Position numbers and translations under genes: made by a program. DNA of 64,000 nucleotides from GWE2-40-63 sp041664345 (GTDB lineage Bacteria; Bacteroidota; Bacteroidia; Bacteroidales; SZUA-534), in NCBI GenBank assembly GCA_041664345.1, contig JBAYKX010000030.1, positions 1 through 64,000 on the forward strand. The letters are read 5' to 3'. The notes under the pieces are model-generated. The model did no database searches. It had not been told where the DNA came from and saw only the letters and a program-made list of their open reading frames with translations. Shown here in pieces: positions 8,495 to 18,800 of the stretch (the first letter of the stretch is position 1; each line of letters begins with the position of its first letter).

Positions 8495-10171
8495 TCAAAA
8501 ATACAAGTACCTTTTAATCTTTTTGGTAGCAGTTTTTTGAAACGGAACCGGATGCACAATTAGCATTTGAATTTTTGAGTATTTATTGACTCTTGAATTT
8601 ACATATTGGTGCAGTTCTGCTGAGAGTTCCTCAATGGCAACATCAACCTTTTGGGAAAATTCCTCCAGCTTTTCATCCATTCTATGGGCAAAGTCGGAAG
8701 TGGCATTTTTGAACTTATGCTCCAGCTCTTCACGGTTAAAATGTACCATGGCAACCAGTTTTCCTTTTTGCTCCACTACCACCGATTCAATCACATAAGG
8801 GAAATTGTTTATCACCGATTCAATCTCTTCGGGGTAAATATTCTCGCCGTTTGCACCCACTATCATGTTTTTTAACCGGCCTTTGTGGCTCAGCCAACCT
8901 TGCTTGTCATATACTCCCAAATCACCGGTCTTGAACCAACCATCATCGGTCATAACCTCACGGGTTTTGGCTTCGTTCTTATAATAGCCCAACATTACAT
9001 TGGCCCCTTTTGCCCAAATTTCACCTTCGCCTGTATGAGGATCCGGATTATGAATGATCAATTCACAATCCGTAACTTTAGGTCCAATTGCCTGAAACTT
9101 GGTTTCCGTAGGATTGGAGCCAGCAAGCAAAGGTGCTGTTTCCGTAAGTCCATAACCAATGGCATAGGGGAATTTTGCATCACGTAGAAATTGCTCTACC
9201 GTTCCATCTAATTTGGCACCACCGATACCGAAAAATTTCAAGTTACCACCAAAAGTCTGGTACAATTTTTTCCCGGCAAGGAAATAAATAAGCTTGCGGG
9301 TTGGTCTGTATTGATGCAGAAAGTTGGTTATCTTTTTTGCCTGTATTTTCGGCAGAATACTATTCCGGTAAACCTTTTCAATTATCATGGGAACCGTTAA
9401 CATAAACGTGGGTTTCAACTTCTGCATGGCTGGAACCAATACACTGGCTGTTGGCGGCTTCCGTAGATAGGTTATGCTTGCACCGTGCAAAATGGGAAGA
9501 ATCAGTCCAATGGTATTTTCGTAAGTATGCGATAAAGGCAAAACGGATAGGAATTTATCTTTTTCGGTAACGGTTTGTACATTACCGGATTGAATGGCAT
9601 TAAAAATCACATTTTTCTGCGAAAGCATTACCCCTTTTGAATCGCCTGTTGTACCCGATGTGTAAAGCAGAATGGACAACTCATTTTCATTGGGGCTGTA
9701 TGTTCTTTGTGGTTGCAGGTTTTCATCAAAAACAACATCCTGTAATTTTCCATTAAGGATGTTGAAATTATCAAGGCGCACTATAATTTCAAGAAAATCG
9801 CTTTTTACATCCGCCAATTTATACTCAAGACTTTCGGAAACAAACATGCATTTTGCTTCAGAATGCAGCAAAACATTTTGCAGTTCATGTGCATTAAAAT
9901 CGGGCAAAACGGGAACAGTCACCACCCCCATCCGTTGTAGGGCAAAATAAACAATTACCCAATTTGGCATATTCTGGCTGAAAATAACCACCCTATCCCC
10001 CGGATTTATGTCCATTGCTTCGAGCATTGCCATAGCAGCATCAATTTGCTTTCCCATCTGGGTATATGTTATCGAAGGCTCATCAATAAATCCTACGGCG
10101 TTGTTTGCTGCATATTTGGAAACAACCACTGGGATAATTTCTGAAAAACTAAAGGTTTTGTATGGTTCCAT
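8495..10171 (-). CDS. AMP-forming long-chain fatty-acid-CoA ligase
   Basis: A 558-residue ANL-superfamily adenylating enzyme. It has the P-loop-like A3 motif LLYTSGTTGDSKGVMLSQKN (about 170-190), the A5 motif GYGLTETAPLLAG, the A7 motif WFKTGDLGVYD, and the hinge and catalytic region GRLKNMIVGANGENIYPEEIE. The C-terminus ends with PFQKTATKKIKRYLYF, where a Lys of the catalytic loop is expected. The family activates fatty acids to acyl-AMP and acyl-CoA at the inner face of the membrane. The chain-length preference cannot be read. It stands alone on the minus strand; a -7-like TACCTTTG on the minus strand at 10190-10197 has no obvious -33 partner. Confidence 0.88.
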   Translation of the reverse strand: MEPYKTFSFSEIIPVVVSKYAANNAVGFIDEPSITYTQMGKQIDAAMAMLEAMDINPGDRVVIFSQNMPNWVIVYFALQRMGVVTVPVLPDFNAHELQNVLLHSEAKCMFVSESLEYKLADVKSDFLEIIVRLDNFNILNGKLQDVVFDENLQPQRTYSPNENELSILLYTSGTTGDSKGVMLSQKNVIFNAIQSGNVQTVTEKDKFLSVLPLSHTYENTIGLILPILHGASITYLRKPPTASVLVPAMQKLKPTFMLTVPMIIEKVYRNSILPKIQAKKITNFLHQYRPTRKLIYFLAGKKLYQTFGGNLKFFGIGGAKLDGTVEQFLRDAKFPYAIGYGLTETAPLLAGSNPTETKFQAIGPKVTDCELIIHNPDPHTGEGEIWAKGANVMLGYYKNEAKTREVMTDDGWFKTGDLGVYDKQGWLSHKGRLKNMIVGANGENIYPEEIESVINNFPYVIESVVVEQKGKLVAMVHFNREELEHKFKNATSDFAHRMDEKLEEFSQKVDVAIEELSAELHQYVNSRVNKYSKIQMLIVHPVPFQKTATKKIKRYLYF

Positions 10172-10331
10172 AATCCAAAATTAGTGGGTCAAAGGTAATT
10201 GAATAATCATATTAATATGAAAAATAACCGTTTTAACCGACAAATTATCAAACAAACCATTAATAAACAGATGAATAGGTGAAATTGTTTTCTGAATACC
10301 AATGGCATTCAAATATTTTATTCGCAAAAAA

Positions 10332-10362
10332 TTTGCATAATCAAAAATTACCTCTACTTTTG
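10332..10362 (+). promoter_or_regulatory. Bacteroidota housekeeping promoter for the Rrf2 gene
   Basis: TTTG at 10332-10335, a 19-base spacer and TACTTTTG at 10355-10362 match the TTTG-N19-TAnnTTTG consensus exactly. The predicted start of transcription, about 7 bases on, falls inside the operator at 10363-10387. Confidence 0.8.
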
Positions 10363-10387
10363 TACTGTAATAAATATAATTACAGTA
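10363..10387. promoter_or_regulatory. Perfect palindromic operator, likely bound by the Rrf2 regulator
   Basis: TACTGTAAT (10363-10371) and ATTACAGTA (10379-10387) are perfect inverted 9-mers separated by 7 bases. The site abuts the -7 box and its last base is the A of the start ATG, so a bound repressor would block initiation. A second site with the same TGTAA-N9-TTACA core lies in front of the next gene. Confidence 0.75.
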
Positions 10388-10815
10388 TGAGCCACGGACG
10401 ATTCGCCATAAACATTCACATTTTAACCATACTTTCGAATATAGGAAAAGACGTGATGGCTGATATGGTATGGGTTCCGTCGGAATTTATTGCTGGAAGT
10501 ATTGACATAAACCCTGTTTTGGTTCGTAAGGAAATCTCGCATTTGCGCAAAGCAGGCCTGGTACAAAGCAAAGAGGGAAAAAACGGGGGAAGTGCTTTGG
10601 CAAAATCGGCTTCGAAGATTTTTTTATCGGATGTTTACAAATCGGTATATGAAAAACCGGTTTTGGGAAATGTGAAAAACCATTCAAATGCACAATGCCC
10701 AATTGCTCAGCAAATTAACGAACATTTGGAGGTGTTGTATCAGAGTGCAGAGGATGCCATTTTAGAAAAGCTGGGGTGTACTACCCTACAGCAATTCAGC
10801 GATAAATTCCATTGA
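10387..10815 (+). CDS. Rrf2-family transcriptional regulator (YwnA-like)
   Basis: A 142-residue winged-helix regulator starting at MSHGRFAINIHILTIL. An upstream in-frame ATG at 10279 is rejected because it would place the promoter and operator inside the gene. The helix-turn-helix covers about 25-60 (PSEFIAGSIDINPVLVRKEISHLRKAGLV) by position, followed by the wing KEGKNGGSALAK. Two cysteines are present (AQCPIAQQ and LGCTTL) but not the three-Cys Fe-S cluster loop of IscR or NsrR, so it resembles the YwnA/CymR branch that senses by thiols or small molecules. It is probably autoregulated and also controls ygiD 56 bases downstream. Confidence 0.85.
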   Translation: MSHGRFAINIHILTILSNIGKDVMADMVWVPSEFIAGSIDINPVLVRKEISHLRKAGLVQSKEGKNGGSALAKSASKIFLSDVYKSVYEKPVLGNVKNHSNAQCPIAQQINEHLEVLYQSAEDAILEKLGCTTLQQFSDKFH

Positions 10816-10831
10816 TTTTTTTTAACCTAAA

Positions 10832-10852
10832 CTGTAACTATTATTATTACAT
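10832..10852. promoter_or_regulatory. Second Rrf2 operator copy in front of ygiD
   Basis: TGTAA (10833-10837), nine bases, then TTACA (10847-10851) repeats the core and spacing of the operator at 10363-10387; the flanking bases CTGTAA and ATTACA also match. It sits 20 bases before the TTG start of the dioxygenase gene. Confidence 0.6.
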
Positions 10853-10871
10853 TATATAAGCATCAATTGAC

Positions 10872-11753
10872 TTGGAACGAATAGATTTTATAAAAATACT
10901 CAGCAGTTTAACATTTATGACCATGGTTAATCCATTATCATCGTTAGCTAAAGGCTTACATGACACCCAAAATAAAATGCCGGCACTTTTTATCGGTCAT
11001 GGTTCACCCATGAATGGAATTGAAGTGAATACATTTAGCCAACAATGGATAGAATTAGGTAAGGAATATCCAGCTCCTGCAGCAGTATTAGTGATATCGG
11101 CTCATTGGCTTACCAATGGAACAAAAGTAACGGCCATGCAACTTCCTAAAACTATTCATGATTTTGGTGGGTTCCCTGAGGAATTGTTTCAAGTTCAATA
11201 TCCTGCACCCGGAAGTCCAGTGTTTGCTAAAACAACCAAACAAGCAATTGAATCAACAGATGTAATGCTAGACTACGATTGGGGTTTGGATCATGGTAGC
11301 TGGACTATCCTAAAACACATGTATCCCAATGCATATATCCCGGTAATTCAATTAAGCATTGACTTCAGGCAACCGGCGAGTTATCATTACAACTTAGCTA
11401 AAGAACTTCGGAATCTCCGTAATAAAGGGGTATTAATAATAGGTAGCGGAAATATGGTTCATAATCTGGGTAAAATAGCTTGGGATAAAATGGATGAACC
11501 CAATTACGGCTTCGATTGGGCCAGTGAGATGAATGAAACATTTAAAAAGCACATATCTTCCAGAAACCATCCGGCACTAATCGATTATCAAAGGCTGGGA
11601 ACAGCGGCTCAATTGGCTATTCCCACTCCTGATCACTATTACCCTTTGCTTTACATTTTAGCATTGGAGGATAAAAACGACAACATATCATTTTTTAACG
11701 ATGCCTGCGTAGCGGGTTCACTAAGCATGACATCGGTAAAAATCAGCAGTTGA
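10872..11753 (+). CDS. ygiD: 4,5-DOPA dioxygenase extradiol-family protein
   Basis: A 293-residue class III extradiol ring-cleavage (LigB-superfamily) enzyme. Metal and catalytic residues are seen in LFIGHGSPMNGIE (His), VISAHWLTNG (His), WGLDHGSWT and GSGNMVHNLG (His). YgiD opens catechols such as L-DOPA between C4 and C5 in vitro, but the physiological substrate is unknown. The frame starts with TTG; the resulting N-terminus ERIDFIKILSSL followed by a hydrophobic run resembles the degenerate leader seen in Bacteroidota homologues, so TTG is preferred over the ATG at 10917. It follows the Rrf2 gene and shares its operator. Confidence 0.88.
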   Translation: MERIDFIKILSSLTFMTMVNPLSSLAKGLHDTQNKMPALFIGHGSPMNGIEVNTFSQQWIELGKEYPAPAAVLVISAHWLTNGTKVTAMQLPKTIHDFGGFPEELFQVQYPAPGSPVFAKTTKQAIESTDVMLDYDWGLDHGSWTILKHMYPNAYIPVIQLSIDFRQPASYHYNLAKELRNLRNKGVLIIGSGNMVHNLGKIAWDKMDEPNYGFDWASEMNETFKKHISSRNHPALIDYQRLGTAAQLAIPTPDHYYPLLYILALEDKNDNISFFNDACVAGSLSMTSVKISS

Positions 11754-11834
11754 TTTTTTTAAAAATTATATATAAGATATAAACATCTTTAATTCACAAT
11801 AAAATAAATGTTAAACAAATAAAAAAGTAGTAAA

Positions 11835-12404
11835 ATGAGAAAAGTAAATTTAGTAGCTGCCTTTGTGGCACTGGTTTTCACAGTTTCAGCCCAAAACTGG
11901 ACATTAGATAAATCGCATGCGAAACTGGGGTTTGGTATTACCCACATGATGATATCGGAAGTAGAAGGACAGTTTAAGAATTTTGACATTAAACTAAGTG
12001 CTACAAAACCCGATTTCACCGATGCTGTTATTGAGTTATCGGCTGATGTAAGCAGCATAAACACCGACAATGAGCAACGAGATACCCACTTGAAAGGTGC
12101 TGACTTTTTTGATGCCGAGAAATTCAAAACCTTAAATTTTAAAAGTACCTCATTGGCAAAAACCGGTGAAAAAACCTATCAATTGACAGGCGATTTAACC
12201 ATGCACGGAATCACAAAACCTGTTGTACTTGAAGTTACCTTTAACGGAACCATTGAACACCCTTACACCAGGAAAACAGTTGCTGGATTTAAAGTAAAAG
12301 GTAAAATAAACCGCTCCGATTTTGCTGTCGGAACCTCGTTTGCAGCTGGGATGTTAAGCGAAGAAGTAACCATTACAGCCAATGCGGAATTTTCAAAAGA
12401 TTGA
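11835..12404 (+). CDS. YceI-family periplasmic lipid-binding protein
   Basis: A 189-residue secreted protein. Residues 1-19 form a Sec signal peptide ending VSAQ, followed by the YceI lipocalin-like barrel: WTLDKSHAKLGFGITHMMISEVEGQF (by position about 21-46), DFFDAEKFKTLNF, LTMHGITKPVVLEV and KGKINRSDFAVG. YceI proteins bind polyisoprenoids or amphiphiles and are often induced by stress. It stands alone downstream of ygiD with a shared strand and an 81-base gap, and converges with the SpoIIE gene through a bidirectional terminator. Confidence 0.92.
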   Translation: MRKVNLVAAFVALVFTVSAQNWTLDKSHAKLGFGITHMMISEVEGQFKNFDIKLSATKPDFTDAVIELSADVSSINTDNEQRDTHLKGADFFDAEKFKTLNFKSTSLAKTGEKTYQLTGDLTMHGITKPVVLEVTFNGTIEHPYTRKTVAGFKVKGKINRSDFAVGTSFAAGMLSEEVTITANAEFSKD

Positions 12405-12416
12405 TAATTAAGAATG

Positions 12417-12473
12417 AAACATTGCATAAAAGTGGTTCACTGAATACAAAACCAATGCTTTTATGCAATGTTT
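12417..12473. terminator. Bidirectional terminator hairpin
   Basis: Perfect 16-bp arms AAACATTGCATAAAAG (12417-12432) and CTTTTATGCAATGTTT (12458-12473) between the convergent YceI and SpoIIE genes. Confidence 0.75.
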
Positions 12474-12491
12474 AATCTGTTTATAAAGTAC

Positions 12492-15400
12492 TTAAATTCT
12501 AATTCCCAAAACAAGGATATCATCAACTTGAGCCATTTCACCTCTCCAATCATCAATGGCTTTATCCAAAATCATTTCTTGTTCTAACATAGAACGATCC
12601 TGAATAGCCAGGAGCAATTCCTTAAACTGTTTCGATTTGAACTTTCGGCCATCGGAACCTCCAAATTGATCGACAAATCCATCCGAAAAGATATATAACG
12701 TATCCCCTTTTTGGATTTCGATCAGATTATTGGTAAATGAATCCATTTCTTTAATGAAAATTCCTATTGGGTTCCGATCTGCTTTAAACTCAATAAGTTC
12801 ATTTTGACGTATCAAATATAAGGGATTGTAGGCTCCTGCAAATTGAATGCGTTGGTTTTCAATATCTAAAACAATAAGAGCCAAGTCCATGCCATCTTTG
12901 GCTTCTCCCTCTTTACCTGTTTGTTTTAAAGTAGATTTAACATGATGGCGGAGATCATCCAGAATCACATTGGCTGTTGTAATCTCATTTTTATTCACTA
13001 TCTCGTTTAAAAAAGAAACCCCCAGCATACTCATAAAAGCCCCAGGCACGCCATGTCCGGTACAATCAGCGGCAACAATTACCACCAATCCATTTTTTTG
13101 AGTCATCCACCAAAAATCACCGCTTACTATATCCCGGGGCCGCCAGAGAACGAAATGTTCCGGTAAAATTTCTGAAGCTTTTTGGTAGGTAGGTACAATT
13201 GCCTTTTGAATCCGTTCCGCATATGTTATACTGGAGGTAATTTCTTCGTTAATCTTTTCAATCTCATCTTTTTGATGCCGTATTTCAGCCGTTTTTTCCC
13301 GAATAACCCCTCTCAAATACCGTGTATATTGCTTTACAAACAAATAAATCAATGCAAAAGCTGTTAATAAAAATCCAAAATATGCTACCCAAGTACGGTA
13401 CCAAGGAGGAAGAATTTCAAATTCGTAGTTTCCTTCTTGACTTTCGTGGTTATAAATATTTTTTGCCTTTGCCCTGAATATATACCTTCCTTCAGGTAGG
13501 TTGGTATATTCCTTTTCCGTTTTTGTAATCCATTCACTCCATTTTTTATCATATCCTTCCAAAAAATAGCTGTATTGCGTGGGATGATCCACATCAATAT
13601 TCATGGCAGAATAATTAAAAACAATAGAGTTATAAGCATATTGGAGAACGGGTTTTAATATTTTGGGCTGTTCAAGTGAAACATGTCCCAAATCATCATA
13701 ATAAGTTCCATAAAAAAGGGTGGAATCCTCCCCTAACTTAACATTACGGATTAAACAGTTAAAATCCTGTGCATAATCCTTACTTACCTTTGAGTCGTAA
13801 CGAAAAAGTCCTTCACTACCACCCAGCCATGTTACTCCATCAATATCATGGTAAATGGCATTTATTTGACCCTTAATATTTCCTAAAAAAGGGGTTGGAT
13901 TCCAGAAAAGATTTGAATCGGAATCATAATCAAAAAAACCTATTTCTTCCCGTTCCTCTTCTTCAATATATGTAACCAACCAAAGTTTTCCTGATGGATC
14001 AACTGACATTCTATGGATATATCTTAAGTTGTTACCCATTAAATAATTTAAAAGAGGCTCAAGAAGAATCTTATTTTGGTCAGTTTGATAATAATAAATA
14101 CCTTTTGCTGCTCCAATTAATAAGCTATCATGGAACATAGTGAAAATATAAGGACTTTCGGGAAATCCAACAGAATCAATAAAAAACTGCACTTTTGAAT
14201 TTTCATTAATCTCTTTTGAATCGGCACTTATTTTATAAATGCCATCAGTTTCGCCTCCAAGCCATATATTCCCGCTATTATCTTCTTTGATTTCAGTTAT
14301 CCGCTGTTCAATCCCTTTAATCCGGAATTTTGTATTCCAATTTAATGATTCATTCTTTTGAACAAGAATAGCTCCATCTTCCAAACCAAAAAGGAATTCC
14401 CCTTTTTTAGTTTTTAATTGGCAAATTGTCCAGGGAATTCCATGATATATTATTTCAGGTTCGGGACTTTTATCGCTTATCTCAATGATATCATTATTTT
14501 TCACAACAAGCAATATATCGTCACCATACACGTGAAAAACAGTAGTTACCCATGTTTCAGAACTACTAATACCATCAGTTATGATAAATTTTGACAGATT
14601 TTTATTTTTTGATGGTAATAATTCATACACCCCTAATGAAGTTGCAATACGCAACCTATTCTTATAGCGGGTTATTGACTCTACATTTCCTTTCAATAAA
14701 TGCTTTTCATTAAAAAAAGTAATTGGACTACTTATTTGTATCTGACATACACCATTTTGTAGGCCTAACCATAAATTATTAACTCTATCGAGTGTTTGGC
14801 ATTTTATATTTTCATCTATAATTCCAATTTGCTTATTAATCCAATATTGAAAATAACCATCTTTATTAATAACACCGGCACCATTAAAAGTACCAATAGA
14901 ATATAAGTTGTCCGGTAATAGTATTCCACAATAAATTTGATTCTTAGTTAGAAAATCATCAATTTCAGTGGGTTTATGAATTATTTCTATTAAGTTTTTA
15001 TCTTCAAAATAGGTAAAAAAGAACATTCCATCTTTATTTATTGCACCAAACATTATATTTTGATCATAGGATAGCAAAGCATATAAACGTTTATCTATCA
15101 ACATATTACTTCCATCAATAAATAAAAGTGAATCGTTATGGATCCGAAAAAGTCCGTTTTTAAAATCTTCAAGAAAAAGGGTATTATTGACTAAAAATGA
15201 ATTACTATACGAATCAACTGATTTAATAACTTTTATGGTATCGTTTTCATAAATAAAAAGCTTGTTTTCTGCTTGAAAATAAACTTTCCTTAATAAACTG
15301 TGCGTCTTCCAAATATCACCAAAATCGTTGTTTCCTTTTGGAATACTGTCGGAAATTGGATAATATATTAAAGAACCGCCCTTGTCCGGTTTTAATAATC

Positions 15401-15731
15401 CAAATTCATTAACCGCGCCAACAAATATTGTTCCTTCCTTATCAATTGATAAAGATCGAACTTCTGACTCAAGAGATGTATTTATCTTATTCCAATTAGT
15501 ACCATCAAATTCTAATATTCCATCTTTGTTGCCAACATATATATTCCCTCTAAAATCTTGCACTATAGCCCAATTTTGAGGAAGCGCCTCATAATCTTTT
15601 GGCGAATAATTATGAATGGGGAAAAAACCTATTTCGCGATTTTTCTCATTTTGACCAAATAAATTTAGTCCATTACAAACACTATGTGCACAAATAGATA
15701 AAATAATAATATAGCGTGACAATAAGGACAT
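12492..15731 (-). CDS. Two-component-type propeller sensor with SpoIIE serine phosphatase output
   Basis: A 1079-residue inner-membrane sensor. A signal peptide (about 1-25) leads into periplasmic beta-propeller repeats (to about 690; blades such as WLGLQNGVCQI, IWLGGETDGIYKI and TWLGGSEGLFRYD), a Y_Y_Y domain (about 695-765, YSYFLEGYDKKWSEW), one membrane helix (about 776-797), a coiled coil, and a PP2C-type SpoIIE phosphatase (about 845-1079). The phosphatase has its metal-binding acids: DIVSGDFWW, ADCTGHGVPGAFMSML, KDGMDLAL, FSDGFVDQFGG. It would sense an extracytoplasmic ligand and dephosphorylate an anti-sigma-antagonist-like partner; no STAS or RsbW gene is adjacent. Confidence 0.92.
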   Translation of the reverse strand: MSLLSRYIIILSICAHSVCNGLNLFGQNEKNREIGFFPIHNYSPKDYEALPQNWAIVQDFRGNIYVGNKDGILEFDGTNWNKINTSLESEVRSLSIDKEGTIFVGAVNEFGLLKPDKGGSLIYYPISDSIPKGNNDFGDIWKTHSLLRKVYFQAENKLFIYENDTIKVIKSVDSYSNSFLVNNTLFLEDFKNGLFRIHNDSLLFIDGSNMLIDKRLYALLSYDQNIMFGAINKDGMFFFTYFEDKNLIEIIHKPTEIDDFLTKNQIYCGILLPDNLYSIGTFNGAGVINKDGYFQYWINKQIGIIDENIKCQTLDRVNNLWLGLQNGVCQIQISSPITFFNEKHLLKGNVESITRYKNRLRIATSLGVYELLPSKNKNLSKFIITDGISSSETWVTTVFHVYGDDILLVVKNNDIIEISDKSPEPEIIYHGIPWTICQLKTKKGEFLFGLEDGAILVQKNESLNWNTKFRIKGIEQRITEIKEDNSGNIWLGGETDGIYKISADSKEINENSKVQFFIDSVGFPESPYIFTMFHDSLLIGAAKGIYYYQTDQNKILLEPLLNYLMGNNLRYIHRMSVDPSGKLWLVTYIEEEEREEIGFFDYDSDSNLFWNPTPFLGNIKGQINAIYHDIDGVTWLGGSEGLFRYDSKVSKDYAQDFNCLIRNVKLGEDSTLFYGTYYDDLGHVSLEQPKILKPVLQYAYNSIVFNYSAMNIDVDHPTQYSYFLEGYDKKWSEWITKTEKEYTNLPEGRYIFRAKAKNIYNHESQEGNYEFEILPPWYRTWVAYFGFLLTAFALIYLFVKQYTRYLRGVIREKTAEIRHQKDEIEKINEEITSSITYAERIQKAIVPTYQKASEILPEHFVLWRPRDIVSGDFWWMTQKNGLVVIVAADCTGHGVPGAFMSMLGVSFLNEIVNKNEITTANVILDDLRHHVKSTLKQTGKEGEAKDGMDLALIVLDIENQRIQFAGAYNPLYLIRQNELIEFKADRNPIGIFIKEMDSFTNNLIEIQKGDTLYIFSDGFVDQFGGSDGRKFKSKQFKELLLAIQDRSMLEQEMILDKAIDDWRGEMAQVDDILVLGIRI

Positions 15732-15768
15732 ATCTTTTTTTCAAAATATATAATAACAAATTTATAAA

Positions 15769-15799
15769 AAACCCTGTAAGAAATTTACTTACAGGGTTT
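15769..15799 (-). terminator. Terminator of the giant adhesin gene
   Basis: Perfect 12-bp arms AAACCCTGTAAG (15769-15780) and CTTACAGGGTTT (15788-15799), 31 bases past the stop of the leftward gene, with an A/T-rich tail on both sides. Confidence 0.75.
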
Positions 15800-15829
15800 A
15801 AGATTATAGCTTTCTTTTATTCAATGGTA

Positions 15830-18800
15830 TTATTTAACGATTATGCGATAATAATAAACAGTTTGATTCATTTCAATTTTCAAAATATAAAATCCCTTTT
15901 GAATATTACCCAGTTCAATACTTTCAGTAATATTGCCAATAGTATTTAGTGAATTCTGAAAATGTACTAAAGTTCCTAACGAATTGTAAACTTTATAAGC
16001 TATCACATTATTATCGTCAAGTTTAATATTTACAAAGAAATGACCTGTATTTGGGTTGGGGTAAACTTTAATCATACTTCTCCTCATTTCTGAAACCCCA
16101 ACCGGTGTAAGCTCCACATTTACTGTAATATCTGAATCAACTATGGTAAATGACTCAATATAATTCTGAAATCCTTCTTTAGTTACTGAATACATTGTTC
16201 CAGAACCTACAGTTTGTTCTGTAAATGTTGTTTCGCCATTTACATCAGTAATTTGTGTATTTTCTGCTACAGTAACTTCTGCACCTGAAATGGGATTACC
16301 TTCGGAATTAACTTTAAATAGAACTGAATAATAGGTTATTCCACCTTCACTCATAATTGAACCAACATTGGAGCGGGAAGTATTTCTGTTCCCAGCCTTG
16401 GTAATACTGCAACCATCCACATTAACAATTTCAATAAAATAATGCAGTTGCTCCGTTGGTGCATCAAAATCGGTAAACGAAGTTAAGTTACTTGAAATTG
16501 AATCGTATTTTACCCAACCCAATTCCGAGGTAAACCGATAAATATAATAGGTACTGATAGCAAAACCTTCATAATGATCCCAAATAAGGTTAATATTTCC
16601 GTTTAACCCTAAATTTATGGTCAGGTGCATGGTTTTATGATGGCTGCTCAATTCCGATTCAACCCCGCACGTATTGACCGCCGAGATTTTATATCGGTAC
16701 GAGCGCTGTTGTGCATTGGAATTCTCATCCACAAACAAGCTCTCATTTTCATAATTCCTTGTTCCGATCAGCTGATAAACGCCACTCTGGGTACTTTCAC
16801 GATAGATATTATAGTAATCGATATCGGTGGTGATTGGCTTTTCCCAAATAATTTCGTTGTTATTGGTAGCTGTATCAACTGTAACCATGCAAATTTGAGG
16901 TGTTTCCGGTTTTTCAGCCACTATTTCAGTTACAGTAGCTCCCGTACACCCAACGGTATCAGTAACCTTAACTGAATATTCACCCGAATTGACTCCAATT
17001 AAATCCTCCTGTGTTGAGCCGGTATTCCACAAATAGGTATAAAGTGAACCTGTACCGCCATAAGCTGTAATATAAATAGCCCCATCCTGATTGCCGCAAG
17101 TTCCTTCCGCAATGGAATCAACATAAACTACCGGTGCATCTAATTCACTTACAGCAAAGGATTTTTCTGTTTCACAGGAATTGGCATCGGTTACAGTAAC
17201 AGCATAAATACCTAGCCCTAATCCTGTTATTCCTGTTTCACTGGTACCGGTGCTCCAATTATAAGTATAAGGCGAAACACCCCCGGTAACATTGGTGACT
17301 GCACTCCCATTCGATTGGCCACACTGTGCATCGAACACTCCCAACCCAGTCTGAATTGGGTCGGGCTGGCTTACAGGAATACTCCTGACAGCTTTACATC
17401 CGTCGGCATCGGTTACTGCAATTTCATAGGGTCCGGCAACTAAACCATTGATATCTTCCGTTGTAGCTCCGTTGCTCCATTTGATATTATATGGGGTAAC
17501 CCCTCCCGAAATGCTTATTGCAATGGATCCATCGTTTCCACCATAACATTTTACATTGTTTATGGCATCTAAAGTAATGAGCGAACCTCCTAAATCGTTC
17601 ACCGTAGCTATGGCTGATTTAGAACATCCATTTTGATCAGTTACAGTTGCAACATATATTCCTGAGTACAAACTGTCAACAATTGAATTGGTATCACCCG
17701 TTGTCCAAAAATATTCAAAAGGTGGATTCCCCCCTTCAGCAAAGATGGTAGCTTTTCCATTATTTTCACCGCAATCAGCGTCATTCACAATCATAGTTAA
17801 TACGATTTCTTCTGGTGCTGTAATATCAAAACTATCGGTTGATGAACACCCTATAATATCCTCTACTGTAACAAAATACTCGCCGGGAAGTAACTTTGTA
17901 ATATCCTCAGTGGTTGATTCATTGGACCATCGGTAGAAGAATGGCTCGTTATCTCCCGATACTGTCAAGTTAATGAAACCATAAGTATTCCCTTGACAGT
18001 CAATATTTACGACTGTGGCTTCAATAATTGGTGCTGCATGAATGATGAATGTGACAATGGTAGGCTCGCTTTCATCGTCGCCAATGGTTTGTGTTACATA
18101 ATAGGTATAAGTTCCAGATTCAGTCACAGAAGGTAAAAATTCACTGGCTGTCCATATCAAATCAGTAAGTTCAGGATCGGAATACCATTTAATGTTGATA
18201 CCCAATGCAATTAGTGTTGGAATTTCATCTCCTTCACAAATCTCCTTGCTTTCCACCAATGGCGGACGTGCGTATATTTCATCGGCACCAATATCGGGGT
18301 TAACCAGGTCGCGCAGTTCCCCATCAATATCTGTGGTAATTTCACTTAACACGGCTGCCTGTTCCATCAAATCAAAGCTCAACAGATGCAAATCGGTTTC
18401 CGACATAAACTCTGGCTGAACTTCAAAAGAATGGGCATCTTTACCGCTTTTGGTCTGCCAGTCGGCCAAATCGGTTGCAGTTGCATTATAGTAAGCATAC
18501 CGCGTGCCATCGGTATTTATGTTGTTATAATCGGACTCCAGAATGTTGGTGGTGCTGTTAGTATAATAGGCATATCCATTGCTAGTAGCATTCAAAATAT
18601 TGTTTACTATTTTGATGTTGGAACCATAATTAGCCGTAAGAGCAGCCCCACTGTTATTTCCTGTATGATTAATTGAATTGTGATAAATATTGTGATAATC
18701 GCTGGAATACATATACAAACCATTTAAACCTGCACACTGTATAAAATTATTTGCAATCATTCCGGGAGTTACCCCTGTCCCATCAGAATAATTTAAGATT

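Noticed and set aside
10279..10386. Upstream start of the Rrf2 gene
   Set aside because: It would put the consensus promoter and perfect operator inside the coding region, and the extra residues have no family match.
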